Source of the DNA: Hemibagrus wyckioides
Lineage: Eukaryota; Chordata; Actinopteri; Siluriformes; Bagridae
NCBI RefSeq assembly: GCF_019097595.1
Contig: NC_080731.1
Coordinates: forward strand, 18,888,071-18,952,070
Reading direction: 5' to 3'
Length of the DNA stretch: 64,000 bases
In this document: piece after piece, positions 26,646 to 33,410 of the stretch
Numbering within the stretch: the first letter of the stretch is position 1
Layout: each line of letters begins with the position of its first letter
Notes under the pieces: model-generated
The model's database searches: none
What the model was told of the DNA's origin: nothing
The model's input: the letters and a program-made list of their open reading frames with translations, nothing else
Position numbers and translations under genes: made by a program

Positions 26646-26658
26646 CTTTCTGTTTCTG
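26646..26658 (-). promoter_or_regulatory. Interferon-stimulated response element (ISRE)
   Basis: The minus strand reads CAGAAACAGAAAG, which contains a perfect GAAANNGAAA core, the site bound by ISGF3 and IRFs. It lies about 130-140 bases upstream of the predicted start site of ISG15-like copy A, a usual distance for interferon-stimulated genes. Confidence 0.7.
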
Positions 26659-26729
26659 TTCAGCATCTTTATGTAAGTAACACCCTTTTTATTAAAACCA
26701 CTGTGTGGCGCTCCAGAGCAGGACTTAAA

Positions 26730-26741
26730 AGTTTCAGTTTT
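26730..26741 (-). promoter_or_regulatory. Second ISRE-like element
   Basis: The minus strand reads AAAACTGAAACT, one base from the consensus GAAANNGAAACT. It is 83 bases further upstream than the perfect ISRE. Confidence 0.5.
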
Positions 26742-26758
26742 GGAGAAAAGAAATGAAT

Positions 26759-26824
26759 TAGAATTGGAATGACGTCAGTAAAGTGAAGGCTGTAGAATTG
26801 GAATGACGTCAGTAAAGTGAAGGG
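26759..26824. promoter_or_regulatory. Tandem duplication carrying two full CRE sites
   Basis: A 34-bp segment (TAGAATTGGAATGACGTCAG and following bases) is present twice head to tail. Each copy has the complete palindromic CRE TGACGTCA, at 26770-26777 and 26804-26811. It lies roughly 250-290 bases upstream of the predicted start site of ISG15-like copy A. CREB/ATF-family binding is the known role of this motif; its use here is inferred. Confidence 0.6.
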
Positions 26825-27106
26825 TCAGGTTACGGGAAAGTCCACTACATTCCCCATGGCACACCTTCTGGAATGTTCAGAGCCATATGGTGTAATTTGC
26901 CCATTTCTCTTCACATTAATACATATACTACACACATCTATACTGATGATTTTATTTCAGATAAAATATATATTTCAGTTTAGTACGTGGTGCTGGACTA
27001 ATATTGAATTATTATTGGACTAATACTAAAGTTCTGATTTGATCTGATTTATCTGAAGTTCAAAGGTTGACTTCAAGTTGACCTCAGTCTCCAGGCAGCT
27101 TCCATA
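26825..27106. other. Unannotated unique sequence
   Basis: This is AT-rich DNA with short forward open frames lacking recognisable domains. I see no gene here. Confidence 0.6.
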
Positions 27107-27107
27107 T

Positions 27108-27146
<39 letters not shown>

Positions 27147-27174
27147 TTTGTTTGTTTGTTTGTTTGTTTATTTA
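27107..27174. repeat. (TTTA)n/(TTTG)n microsatellite
   Basis: About ten TTTA repeats pass directly into about five TTTG repeats and end in TTTATTTA. Confidence 0.95.
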
Positions 27175-27429
27175 CTGTTGATATGATGTGTTAATATAGC
27201 CACAAAAATTGTTAAGCCCATAAATGACATTCATCTGTTAGCTTTTATTTAGCATTAGCTCATTTGCTACATGTTTGCTAATATAGACCAGGATAATCAT
27301 GTAACTGTGTATTATATTTTATAGTTTTGCACTATACTGTAATGAAAACATCACTATATGCATGAACTGTACATGTGCAGTGTTGACCAGGATATTAACT
27401 AATATTTACTGTAGTTTCTTCAATATTCA

Positions 27430-27790
27430 ATAACTACAACAGGTTATGTATGTAACCAAGTTCCCTGAGAAGGGAACGAAACATTGTGTCATGACTGACA
27501 CTATGGGAACACTTTGCTGAGGCAGTGTGTCCGAAGCTCCGTGTGCACACACGCCAATTCACTGGCTCAGATAGGACACGTGATGGAGGAATATGCACCA
27601 GCATGTCCATATAAGGGGATCTATGTCACATTCAAGTGCGAAAGGATGCTCGGGGTGTGGCCAGTGACGCAGAGTCTCGTTCCCTTCTTAGGGAACTGGG
27701 TTACATACCGAGGGAACATTACGAGGGAACTCGACGCTGCGTCATGACTGATGCTATGGGAATGTCAATACCAGTGGCAGACTGTCAGGG
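27430..27790. mobile_element. MITE-like non-autonomous element with 32-bp inverted repeats
   Basis: GTATGTAACCAAGTTCCCTG and following bases at 27448-27479 are mirrored at 27677-27708 as an inverted repeat with about 30 of 32 positions matching. The flanking words GTCATGACTGACACTATGGG (27488 on) and GTCATGACTGATGCTATGGG (27742 on) are direct repeats outside or inside the arms. The element carries no transposase. Similar sequences full of GGGAAC words are common dispersed repeats in fish as I recall them. The outer boundaries are approximate, and I could not identify a target-site duplication. Confidence 0.6.
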
Positions 27791-28202
27791 TCAGCAAGGC
27801 CTTCTCTGCTGGCCTAAACAGCAGTGATCTGAATCACTGACTTGCATTTTAATATATTTAAAATATTTTTCCATGAATGTGTATTAAATTATTCCCAATA
27901 GTCTATTCACTACATTTCACAGCTTTTCTCTCGGTTGCACTGCTTCCAGTAGTGTATATTTATGATAAGAGTATTTATCCTTAAGGGTTAGGGTTATCCT
28001 TTAAGGCCTTCAGAATCAATAGTGCAGGCACCCGGAGCTTAAAATAAGTGGCAATGAAACTGTCAGATCAGTTTTCGAGTTGAAATCAGATTTCGAGTTG
28101 GTGTCACTGGGGCCATCTAGCAGGCATACATTTACGTCAGCAATTTTCCGTCCTTTGATTGGATAACCACACAAACTAAACATATATATATTTTAACTCA
28201 CA
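27791..28202. other. Unannotated unique sequence
   Basis: I see nothing that can be supported as a gene or repeat here, apart from an ATATATAT run near 28181 just ahead of a short ORF fragment. Confidence 0.55.
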
Positions 28203-28304
28203 ATGGCTGACAGAGGAGAAGAAATCGATTTGGTAGCGGACATCCTTACAACTGCATTTTCAAGGCGAACTTTTCAAGAAAATCCTTTCGATTCTACAAA
28301 ATAG
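28203..28304 (+). pseudogene. 5' fragment of a probable transposase-derived (zf-MYM/hAT-like) ORF
   Basis: A 33-codon frame begins MADRGEEIDLVADILTTAFS and continues RRTFQE before the sequence changes character and hits TAG. This N-terminus resembles one I recall from teleost zinc-finger MYM-type/hAT-related proteins, where the ORF continues for hundreds of residues. Here the match ends after about 26 residues, so it is a truncated fragment or a single captured exon. An ATATATAT tract lies about 20 bases upstream. The family assignment is from memory and uncertain. Confidence 0.4.
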
Positions 28305-28499
28305 TTAGTAATCTTTTTCAAGAACCACTTATGCTTTTGGGATTTCTTTTGCACAAAACAAACAGTTTGCCTTCATTCCAGATCCCCGGGGTGGACTGTG
28401 TTTTTTTGGTTTTCTTTTGCTGCAGTGAAAAGAAACTTGTGAGACTGATTTGTGTTAATTTGTTTTTTTTTTCTATATGTAATGCTATATGTATGTTGT
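28305..28499. other. Unannotated sequence after the ORF fragment
   Basis: This T-rich stretch has no recognisable coding content. It could be non-coding sequence of the element whose fragment lies just upstream. Confidence 0.4.
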
Positions 28500-29643
28500 G
28501 TCACAAGATCCTGTGATTTTTGATCCTATCAAAAATTCCTTCACCATTTCACATCAGCCATGTCTTGTCATTATTCTGACTGATTTTGAACCGAATCAGA
28601 TGAAAGTAAGGGAGAAAATATTAGAGATTTCAAAAAGTGACACACTTCCGGCTGCCAGTTGGTGGCGCTATGACCGAGACTCACAGTTGTCATATCAATG
28701 TGATCAGCTTTCAATGCTTAACATGATCCTAAGGTTTCATGTAGATCACTTAATGTACACAGAAGTTATTAGCCACTTCCTGTTTCATTTTATTCGCCAT
28801 AAGTTTAAGGGCTTCTCACGGCTGAACCGTTTGAGAAATCAAGAGTCCCTCATCAATTCTGCATTATCAATGTCTTGAGATCATATTAGCCTGGGTTTGG
28901 TGGCGGTTGTATCAATGTCTTGAGATCATATTAGCCTGGGTTTGGTGGCGGTTGTATCAATGTCTTGAGATCATATTAGCCTGGGTTTGGTGGCGGTTGT
29001 ATCAATGTCTTGAGATCATATTAGCCTGGGTTTGGTGGCGGTTGTATCAATGTCTTGAGATCATATTAGCCTGGGTTTGGTGGCGGTTGTATCAATGTCT
29101 TGAGATCATATTAGCCTGGGTTTGGTGGCGGTTGTATCAATGTCTTGAGATCATATTAGCCTGGGTTTGGTGGCGGTTGTATCAATGTCTTGAGATCATA
29201 TTAGCCTGGGTTTGGTGGTGGTTGTATCAGTTCCCTAGGAGGAGTATTTCAAATTCCATTGGGGCGTTTTGCAAACAACTCAAAATAACTGACTTCCTGT
29301 GGATTAGACTTAATGACAACGTGAAAGTTGTTCAGTTCAGTGAGATCTAAGTGTGGACCAAGGTGTACATGGATACGTGCAAGTGTGTATCAGCTATGCA
29401 GCAAGATGTTCCAGGGGGCGCTGTAACGGGTGTGTGCCACGCCCAGGGCCGAGCCACGGTGACGTCCTGATGGCCGCAGATTCCAACCTGTCTGCTGATT
29501 TTCATGAGTTTTTGAGCATGTTAAGGGGTCCAAAATACCCCGAAAGTTTGATAAAAAAAAATGTAAAAAAAGAATATAAAATTCTAACGAAAACAATAGT
29601 GCTTCCGCACCTATGGTGCAAGGCTCCTTCGGTGCTCTGGCCC
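28500..29643 (+). mobile_element. Fish dispersed repeat, internally expanded
   Basis: The stretch has the look of a multicopy fish interspersed repeat. It includes words such as CTTCCTGTTTCATTTTATTC near 28776, GGGGGCGCTGTAACGGGTGT near 29413 and GCACCTATGGTGCAAGGCTC near 29608, and it ends in a (TAA)n tail. Open frames in it have no domains. A 45-bp minisatellite interrupts it at 28865-29224. The class (SINE, MITE or other) cannot be settled from one copy, and the boundaries are approximate. Confidence 0.5.
28865..29224. repeat. 45-bp minisatellite, 8 copies
   Basis: Eight 45-bp units start at 28865, 28910, 28955, 29000, 29045, 29090, 29135 and 29180. Each begins TATCAATGTCTTGAGATC and ends TTTGGTGGCGGTTG. 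The copies are essentially identical; the last has one change, GGTGGTGG for GGTGGCGG. Because 45 is a multiple of 3 the frame stays open and gives a 15-residue tryptophan-rich repeat (YQCLEIILAWVWWRL). I regard this as incidental. Confidence 0.97.
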
Positions 29644-29700
<57 letters not shown>

Positions 29701-29710
29701 TAATAATGAT
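29644..29710. repeat. (TAA)n microsatellite
   Basis: About twenty TAA/ATA repeats with one interruption (AACAATAA) near the right end follow the dispersed repeat as a tail. Confidence 0.95.
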
Positions 29711-29711
29711 A

Positions 29712-29938
29712 GCAACATTGTGCCTAAAGTCCACCACTATCATCCCCGTGCTGAAGAAGTCTCCAGTGTCCTGTCACAATGAATACCGTCCCATTGCACT
29801 CCACATGAAGTGCTTTGAGAGGCTCGTCATGAGGCACATCAAGAACCTGCTGCCACCATCACTAGACCCCATGCAGTTTGTGTATCGTCTAAATTGCTCC
29901 ACAGACAATGCCATCAGCACAGAGAACTGAACTGTTCT
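29712..29938 (+). pseudogene. Second LINE reverse-transcriptase relic
   Basis: One forward frame reads [20 protein letters not shown], then [20 protein letters not shown] and [20 protein letters not shown]. This is the conserved N-terminal RT region of L2/CR1-type LINEs. A few residues are missing between RPIAL and MKCFERL. The frame then jumps to a stop, with the rest of the RT deleted. The catalytic aspartates are absent. It lies on the plus strand between the two ISG15-like genes and is directly followed by the element's 3' region. Confidence 0.85.
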
Positions 29939-29948
29939 GGACACAGTG

Positions 29949-29950
<2 letters not shown>

Positions 29951-29983
<33 letters not shown>

Positions 29984-30062
29984 TACACACACACACACAA
30001 GCGGAGAGCTGGTCTCAACAAAGCACTGAACTGAGCTGGACACACACACATACACACACACA
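29951..30062. repeat. (AC)n microsatellite, split
   Basis: AC runs at 29951-30000 and 30041-30062 flank a 40-base spacer whose GAACTGAGCTGGACACA repeats the GAACTGTTCTGGACACA just before the first run. The segment was therefore probably duplicated. Confidence 0.9.
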
Positions 30063-30492
30063 CTAAACTTGTCTTGTTTACATGCACACGTTACTTTAAA
30101 TATTTATAACTGTTCACTTTTGATTATTTAAATACACACGTCATTTTAATTAAATGTATCTGTTATAACTTAATCACTTCTGTTACTTCCGCTGATATAT
30201 TCACTGTCCTAAACTTGTCTCTATCTGTTTTTGCACCTACTGTTAACACTGTCTGTGTTATGTGTCCTGTTTGTCTGCACTGTCTTGTCTTGTCATCCTG
30301 TGTACTTATGTTGTATGTTTAGTTTGTAAAGAATGCACCGATTTAGGAATAGTTTATCTCTGTTTGTCTGCGTCACCTGTACTCTGTTTCTGTTCTGTGT
30401 AGCACCTCTGCTCCAGGAGGAACGTTGTTTCACTTCACTGTGTACTGCATCAGACATATATGGTTGAAGTGACAATAAAGCTTCTTTGACTT
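30063..30492 (+). mobile_element. 3' region and tail of the LINE relic
   Basis: This stretch continues the plus-strand LINE remnant as a 3' UTR. It ends in GTGACAATAAAGCTTC at about 30469-30484, which contains an AATAAA signal, and a short TTTGACTTTGAC terminal repeat, typical of L2/CR1-type 3' ends. Open frames on the other strand are incidental. Confidence 0.6.
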
Positions 30493-30619
30493 TGACATTG
30501 AATAGATTATAACAAAGAGCTGATATTTTAAATACACTGATATTTATCTATGATATGATCCTGGATCATTAATGTGACTTTCCAAGAAAAGTACAAGTTT
30601 TATAGTTGCATAGGCATCA

Positions 30620-30670
<51 letters not shown>

Positions 30671-31110
30671 ATTTTTTAAGTTTGTTGATCCAAGGCAAAG
30701 CAAATCAGTGAGTCACTTTGATAAATCATTTTATTTAAATAGAAATGAAATTAATTCATTTAGAACACCCATAAGGAAATAAACTATTACAGTAACTTCA
30801 TTTTTTTATTACTGTGGTTAAAAATATTATTCTTAAATTATTTATAATACGTGCTAATAAATAATTCTAAAGGCAAAAATGTAACAGTAAAGCAAGCAAA
30901 CTTAAAATGGTATAAATATAATTTTCTATAATGGAATAGAAAAAGATTCTGGAATATTCAGAAATGATTCTGGAGAAAATCACTTTCTGAAAAGAAGAAT
31001 CAGTTGAGTGCAAAAAGAATGAAGACACCTCAGTAATCTGTAACAAACATTACGAGATGAATCATGTTACATTTTTTAGGCTAAAATGATCTCCAAGTGT
31101 TTCTGTCCCA
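30493..31110. other. AT-rich 3' flank of ISG15-like copy B with candidate poly(A) signal
   Basis: There are no coding signals. It should hold the 3' UTR of the minus-strand gene ending at 31111. Minus-strand AATAAA hexamers lie at 30805-30810 (about 300 bases past the stop) and 30730-30735, and either could end the transcript. Confidence 0.5.
30622..30670. repeat. (CT)n(CA)n compound microsatellite
   Basis: About fourteen CT repeats pass into about ten CA repeats. Confidence 0.95.
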
Positions 31111-31587
31111 TCAGCCTCCACGCAGACGGAGGGTCATATGAATGGTGCTTCCAGAAACAATGTCGTAATCCTGCAGCTTCCTGCCAGAGTCCAGCTGTCT
31201 ACCGCTGAAGATCAGCCGCTGCTGGTCCTCTGGTGTTCCTTCTTTTCGGCGGACCTTACTCTTCAAATGATCGACGGTTTCTTCATCAGTAATGTCATAT
31301 GTCTTCGTCTGCCCCTTCTCATTCTTCACGAACACCTGAAGTGGTACGGGAGTCATGGAGATCAGCAGCATCACGGTGGCTCCTGAACTCAGACCATAAT
31401 GGTTCACAGTCATCTGGTCATTGTCCAGCTGCACCACTCGCCCATTGGTGACAGAAAGCTTCATCCGTAGAGGACTTGCATTAAAGATTTGGGCGACTTT
31501 ATGCTTGAGTTGACCGATTGTAGCACCTGGATTCACGTGCACGGTCTTCGTTTCCCCGCTCAGGACTTTAATGTTGAGCTCCATCAT
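31111..31587 (-). CDS. ISG15-like tandem ubiquitin-like protein, copy B (intact LRLRGG)
   Basis: This codes for 158 residues (157 if the second Met starts). The first ubiquitin-like domain covers about residues 1-75, a PVPLQ hinge follows, and the second domain (about 81-158) contains IFSGRQL and ends LRLRGG directly before TGA. It is therefore a mature-ended modifier that needs no C-terminal trimming. Family knowledge: ISG15 is induced by type I interferon, activated by the E1 UBA7 and attached to lysines through the final glycine; fish ISG15 has this length and two-domain form. The frame opens MMEL; the second ATG has the better context (ATGATGG) and aligns with Met1 of copy A, so residue 1 is uncertain. 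A splice acceptor (AAG then GTCATT) is 17 bases upstream. The C-terminal domain is almost identical in DNA to copy A, while the N-terminal domain is strongly diverged. This is the likely functional copy. Confidence 0.92.
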   Translation of the reverse strand: MMELNIKVLSGETKTVHVNPGATIGQLKHKVAQIFNASPLRMKLSVTNGRVVQLDNDQMTVNHYGLSSGATVMLLISMTPVPLQVFVKNEKGQTKTYDITDEETVDHLKSKVRRKEGTPEDQQRLIFSGRQLDSGRKLQDYDIVSGSTIHMTLRLRGG

Positions 31588-31604
31588 ATCTGCTGCTTAA
31601 TGAC

Positions 31605-32286
31605 CTTTGTAAAAGTAAAAAAATGCAGATTAGTGTTTATTATTTAAAAACATTTTGCACTGAAGTTAAAAGACTAATGGAAGCTTACGATCACCAAGCA
31701 TGAATTAATTATCATCTCCCCAATTAGATCAATTAGAAATGAGTGTATTTTGACCATGTAAATGATGTAAAAATGTAACTAGAGCCTCAAGTCAAGTGTT
31801 TCTGGATTTAAAATGGCTGCCAGCAGAGTTTACAGCTAGATCATGTCCATTTGTTGTGGTACCAGGGTGGGATTCTCAAGTGTACACTTTTTGTAACCTT
31901 TAATGTGAAAGTTGTATATATAACATGTCTCTAAAAGATAATTACCCTTAAATTATGCTCCATAAATAATAGTTTATGGTGCACTAAATCCTATATTTCC
32001 AAGTGGAGTTTATTAAACATTTAGAACATAAGTACAAAGGTACAGGTACTGAAAAGGGAACCAAAGCCACTATTGTTGGCATTAAAAGGTGTTATTACCT
32101 TCTATTACATGTTTAATTATGTTACCCTCAGCTCACCAAACATTCAAGAAGACAACTTTATTTTTTCAGATTCTCATTAATCACCGATCATTTTTCCATC
32201 GCTGAGAAATCTTTTTAAGATTAATTAAACTTTGCTCATTATGATACACGCATATTATTTTAGAAACATATTTATTATAAACCTAC
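31605..32286 (-). other. Predicted 5'-UTR intron of ISG15-like copy B
   Basis: The donor AAG then GTAGGT at 32286 is identical to that of copy A. The acceptor is CTTTTACAAAG before GTCATT, ending the intron at 31605. The intron is AT-rich and I see no other feature in it. Confidence 0.7.
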
Positions 32287-32362
32287 CTTTTATACAAATT
32301 GGTAGATGAATGTGTCCTGAAAATCCTCATCCTCTTTAAAGTCTCAGAGTATCACCTCAAAC
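32287..32362 (-). other. Predicted exon 1 of ISG15-like copy B, with uORF start
   Basis: The exon lies between a start site estimated from the TATA box and the donor at 32286. It contains one minus-strand ATG at 32328-32330 (GAGGATGAGG, A at -3). Spliced to exon 2, that frame runs 26 codons and stops at TAA (31568-31570), past the main start and out of frame with it. Copy A has no such ATG. Confidence 0.5.
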
Positions 32363-32388
32363 TCTCCCGCTGCAGCCGACCACGGTTC

Positions 32389-32397
32389 CTTATATAG
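32389..32397 (-). promoter_or_regulatory. TATA box of ISG15-like copy B
   Basis: The minus strand reads CTATATAAGG, a strong TATA box about 100 bases upstream of the splice donor. It sets the expected start near 32362. Confidence 0.65.
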
Positions 32398-32405
32398 TCT
32401 AATAA

Positions 32406-32471
32406 CCACGCCCCACTTTGCTGTGACCCAGCCAATATGGAGATGACCGCCTGCTAATGTTTCCAGCCAAT
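32406..32471 (-). promoter_or_regulatory. Proximal promoter of copy B: GC box and two CCAAT boxes
   Basis: CCACGCCCC lies at 32406-32414, with CCAAT at 32432-32436 and at 32467-32471 (plus-strand reading). The second sits in CCAATAGGA, a word also present in the promoter of copy A. Confidence 0.5.
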
Positions 32472-32503
32472 AGGAGAAGAGCAGAGCCCGCCCTCCGTCA
32501 GGA

Positions 32504-32543
32504 TTTTGTTTTCCGAGGATTCATTCAGCTACTTTCCGGTTTC
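32504..32543 (-). promoter_or_regulatory. Degenerate ISRE-like elements of copy B
   Basis: The plus strand has TTTCCGGTTTC at 32533-32543, two TTTC half-sites with a 3-base rather than 2-base spacer. TTTTGTTTTC at 32504-32513 is one base from TTTCNNTTTC. Either could be an IRF site 140-180 bases upstream of the predicted start, but neither is a perfect ISRE. Confidence 0.4.
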
Positions 32544-32600
32544 CGGACATCAGGGAGAGGTCTAAGTGGTTTTAGTGTCTAGCAGAGGTCAGTAAGTAAG

Positions 32601-32784
32601 TGTGTGTGTCTGTGTCAGTGTCCTGTGTGTGTGTGTGTGTGTGTGTGTGTGGATAATCATAATTGTGTGTGTGTGTGTGTGTGTGTCTGTGTGTGTGTGT
32701 GTGTGGTAATGTGTCATGTGTGATGTGTGTGTCTGTGTGTGTGTGTGTGTGTGTGTGTCTGTTATTGGTGTGTGTGTGTGTAGT

Positions 32785-32816
<32 letters not shown>

Positions 32817-32912
32817 CTTGTGTGTGGCATTGCTGTGTGTGTGTGTGTGTGTCTGTCAATGTGTGTGGTGTGTGTGTGTGTGTGTGTCTTGTGATGTGTG
32901 TGTGTGTGTGTA
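32601..32912. repeat. Long interrupted (TG)n microsatellite
   Basis: About 310 bases are dominated by TG dinucleotides with short interruptions such as GGATAATCATAAT near 32652 and GTCTGTTATTGG near 32757. Open frames on both strands here are composition effects. It lies just upstream of the copy B promoter and may form Z-DNA. Confidence 0.95.
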
Positions 32913-33195
32913 CATATGCACACTATTGATTCTATGATCTAAAATGTGGTGTTTAATACTTGCCTTTTAATCATAGGTTACAGCACATTCTTTCATTCAA
33001 GATAAATTATCAAGCTACTCCACACACATCTCAGGCCTCAGGCAGTTTCCATTTCAGAAAGAATCCATTATAACTGTGACGTGAATCTACAAAGGGAGAT
33101 CATGATGATCAGCAGGATCACACGGTGGATCACTGATCTCAGAACTCAATCTTTCACCCTCTTCATGCAGATTCAGCTGTTAGAGTTTCATCCAC
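32913..33195. other. Unique sequence up to the assembly gap
   Basis: There is no convincing gene. The right half contains a possible short relic of the ISG15-like coding sequence, listed separately. Confidence 0.5.
33096..33152 (-). pseudogene. Possible short relic of a third ISG15-like copy
   Basis: The plus-strand text GATCAGCAGGATCACACGGT, then GGATCACTGATCTCAGAACTCA, resembles the coding-strand complement of both genes around their hinge. There it reads GATCAGCAGCATCACGGTGG, then CTCCTGAACTCA. Small insertions break the frame. The similarity covers only about 50 bases, and no match to the C-terminal domain follows to the left. The N-terminal side would fall toward the gap. A chance match cannot be excluded. 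Confidence 0.3.
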
Positions 33196-33295
33196 NNNNN
33201 NNNNNNNNNNNNNNNNNNNNNNNNNNNNNNNNNNNNNNNNNNNNNNNNNNNNNNNNNNNNNNNNNNNNNNNNNNNNNNNNNNNNNNNNNNNNNNN
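33196..33295. other. Assembly gap, exactly 100 N
   Basis: A run of exactly 100 N is the usual placeholder for a gap of unknown size. The true distance and even the adjacency between the gene island and array B are therefore not given by sequence. Confidence 0.97.
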
Positions 33296-33410
33296 GCGCC
33301 ATACGTCGTGCGGCACATCATTGTGCGCACATCATGCACATCACCGCGCAATATGTGCAACATCATCGTTATGTACATTACTGCGCAACATCATCGTGCT
33401 GGCGCACATT
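33296..33410 (+). repeat. Degenerate, GC-shifted edge of array B
   Basis: Words such as GCGCACATCATGCACATCAC and GCAACATCATCG look like satellite units with many T-to-C or A-to-C/G changes. They return to clean monomers by about 33410. The edge abuts the gap. It may be low-quality contig-end sequence or a truly diverged array margin. Confidence 0.6.

Noticed and set aside
27514..27827. Short forward frames of 77 and 63 codons
   Set aside because: They fall inside the MITE-like element and show no domains.
28489..28878. Forward frame of 129 codons
   Set aside because: It lies in a fish dispersed repeat, lacks recognisable domains and overlaps the minisatellite start.
28907..29350. Open frame with seven Trp-rich 15-residue repeats
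   Set aside because: It comes from a 45-bp minisatellite whose length is a multiple of three, inside a dispersed repeat, with no promoter or homology.
29390..29743. Minus-strand frame with a poly-Ile run
   Set aside because: It is a translation of the (TAA)n tail and the adjoining dispersed repeat.
31138..31386. Forward open frame of 82 codons
   Set aside because: It is antisense to ISG15-like copy B and resembles the antisense frame of copy A only because the genes are paralogs.
32572..32937. Cys/Val- and Thr/His-rich open frames on both strands
   Set aside because: They are (TG)n microsatellite translations.
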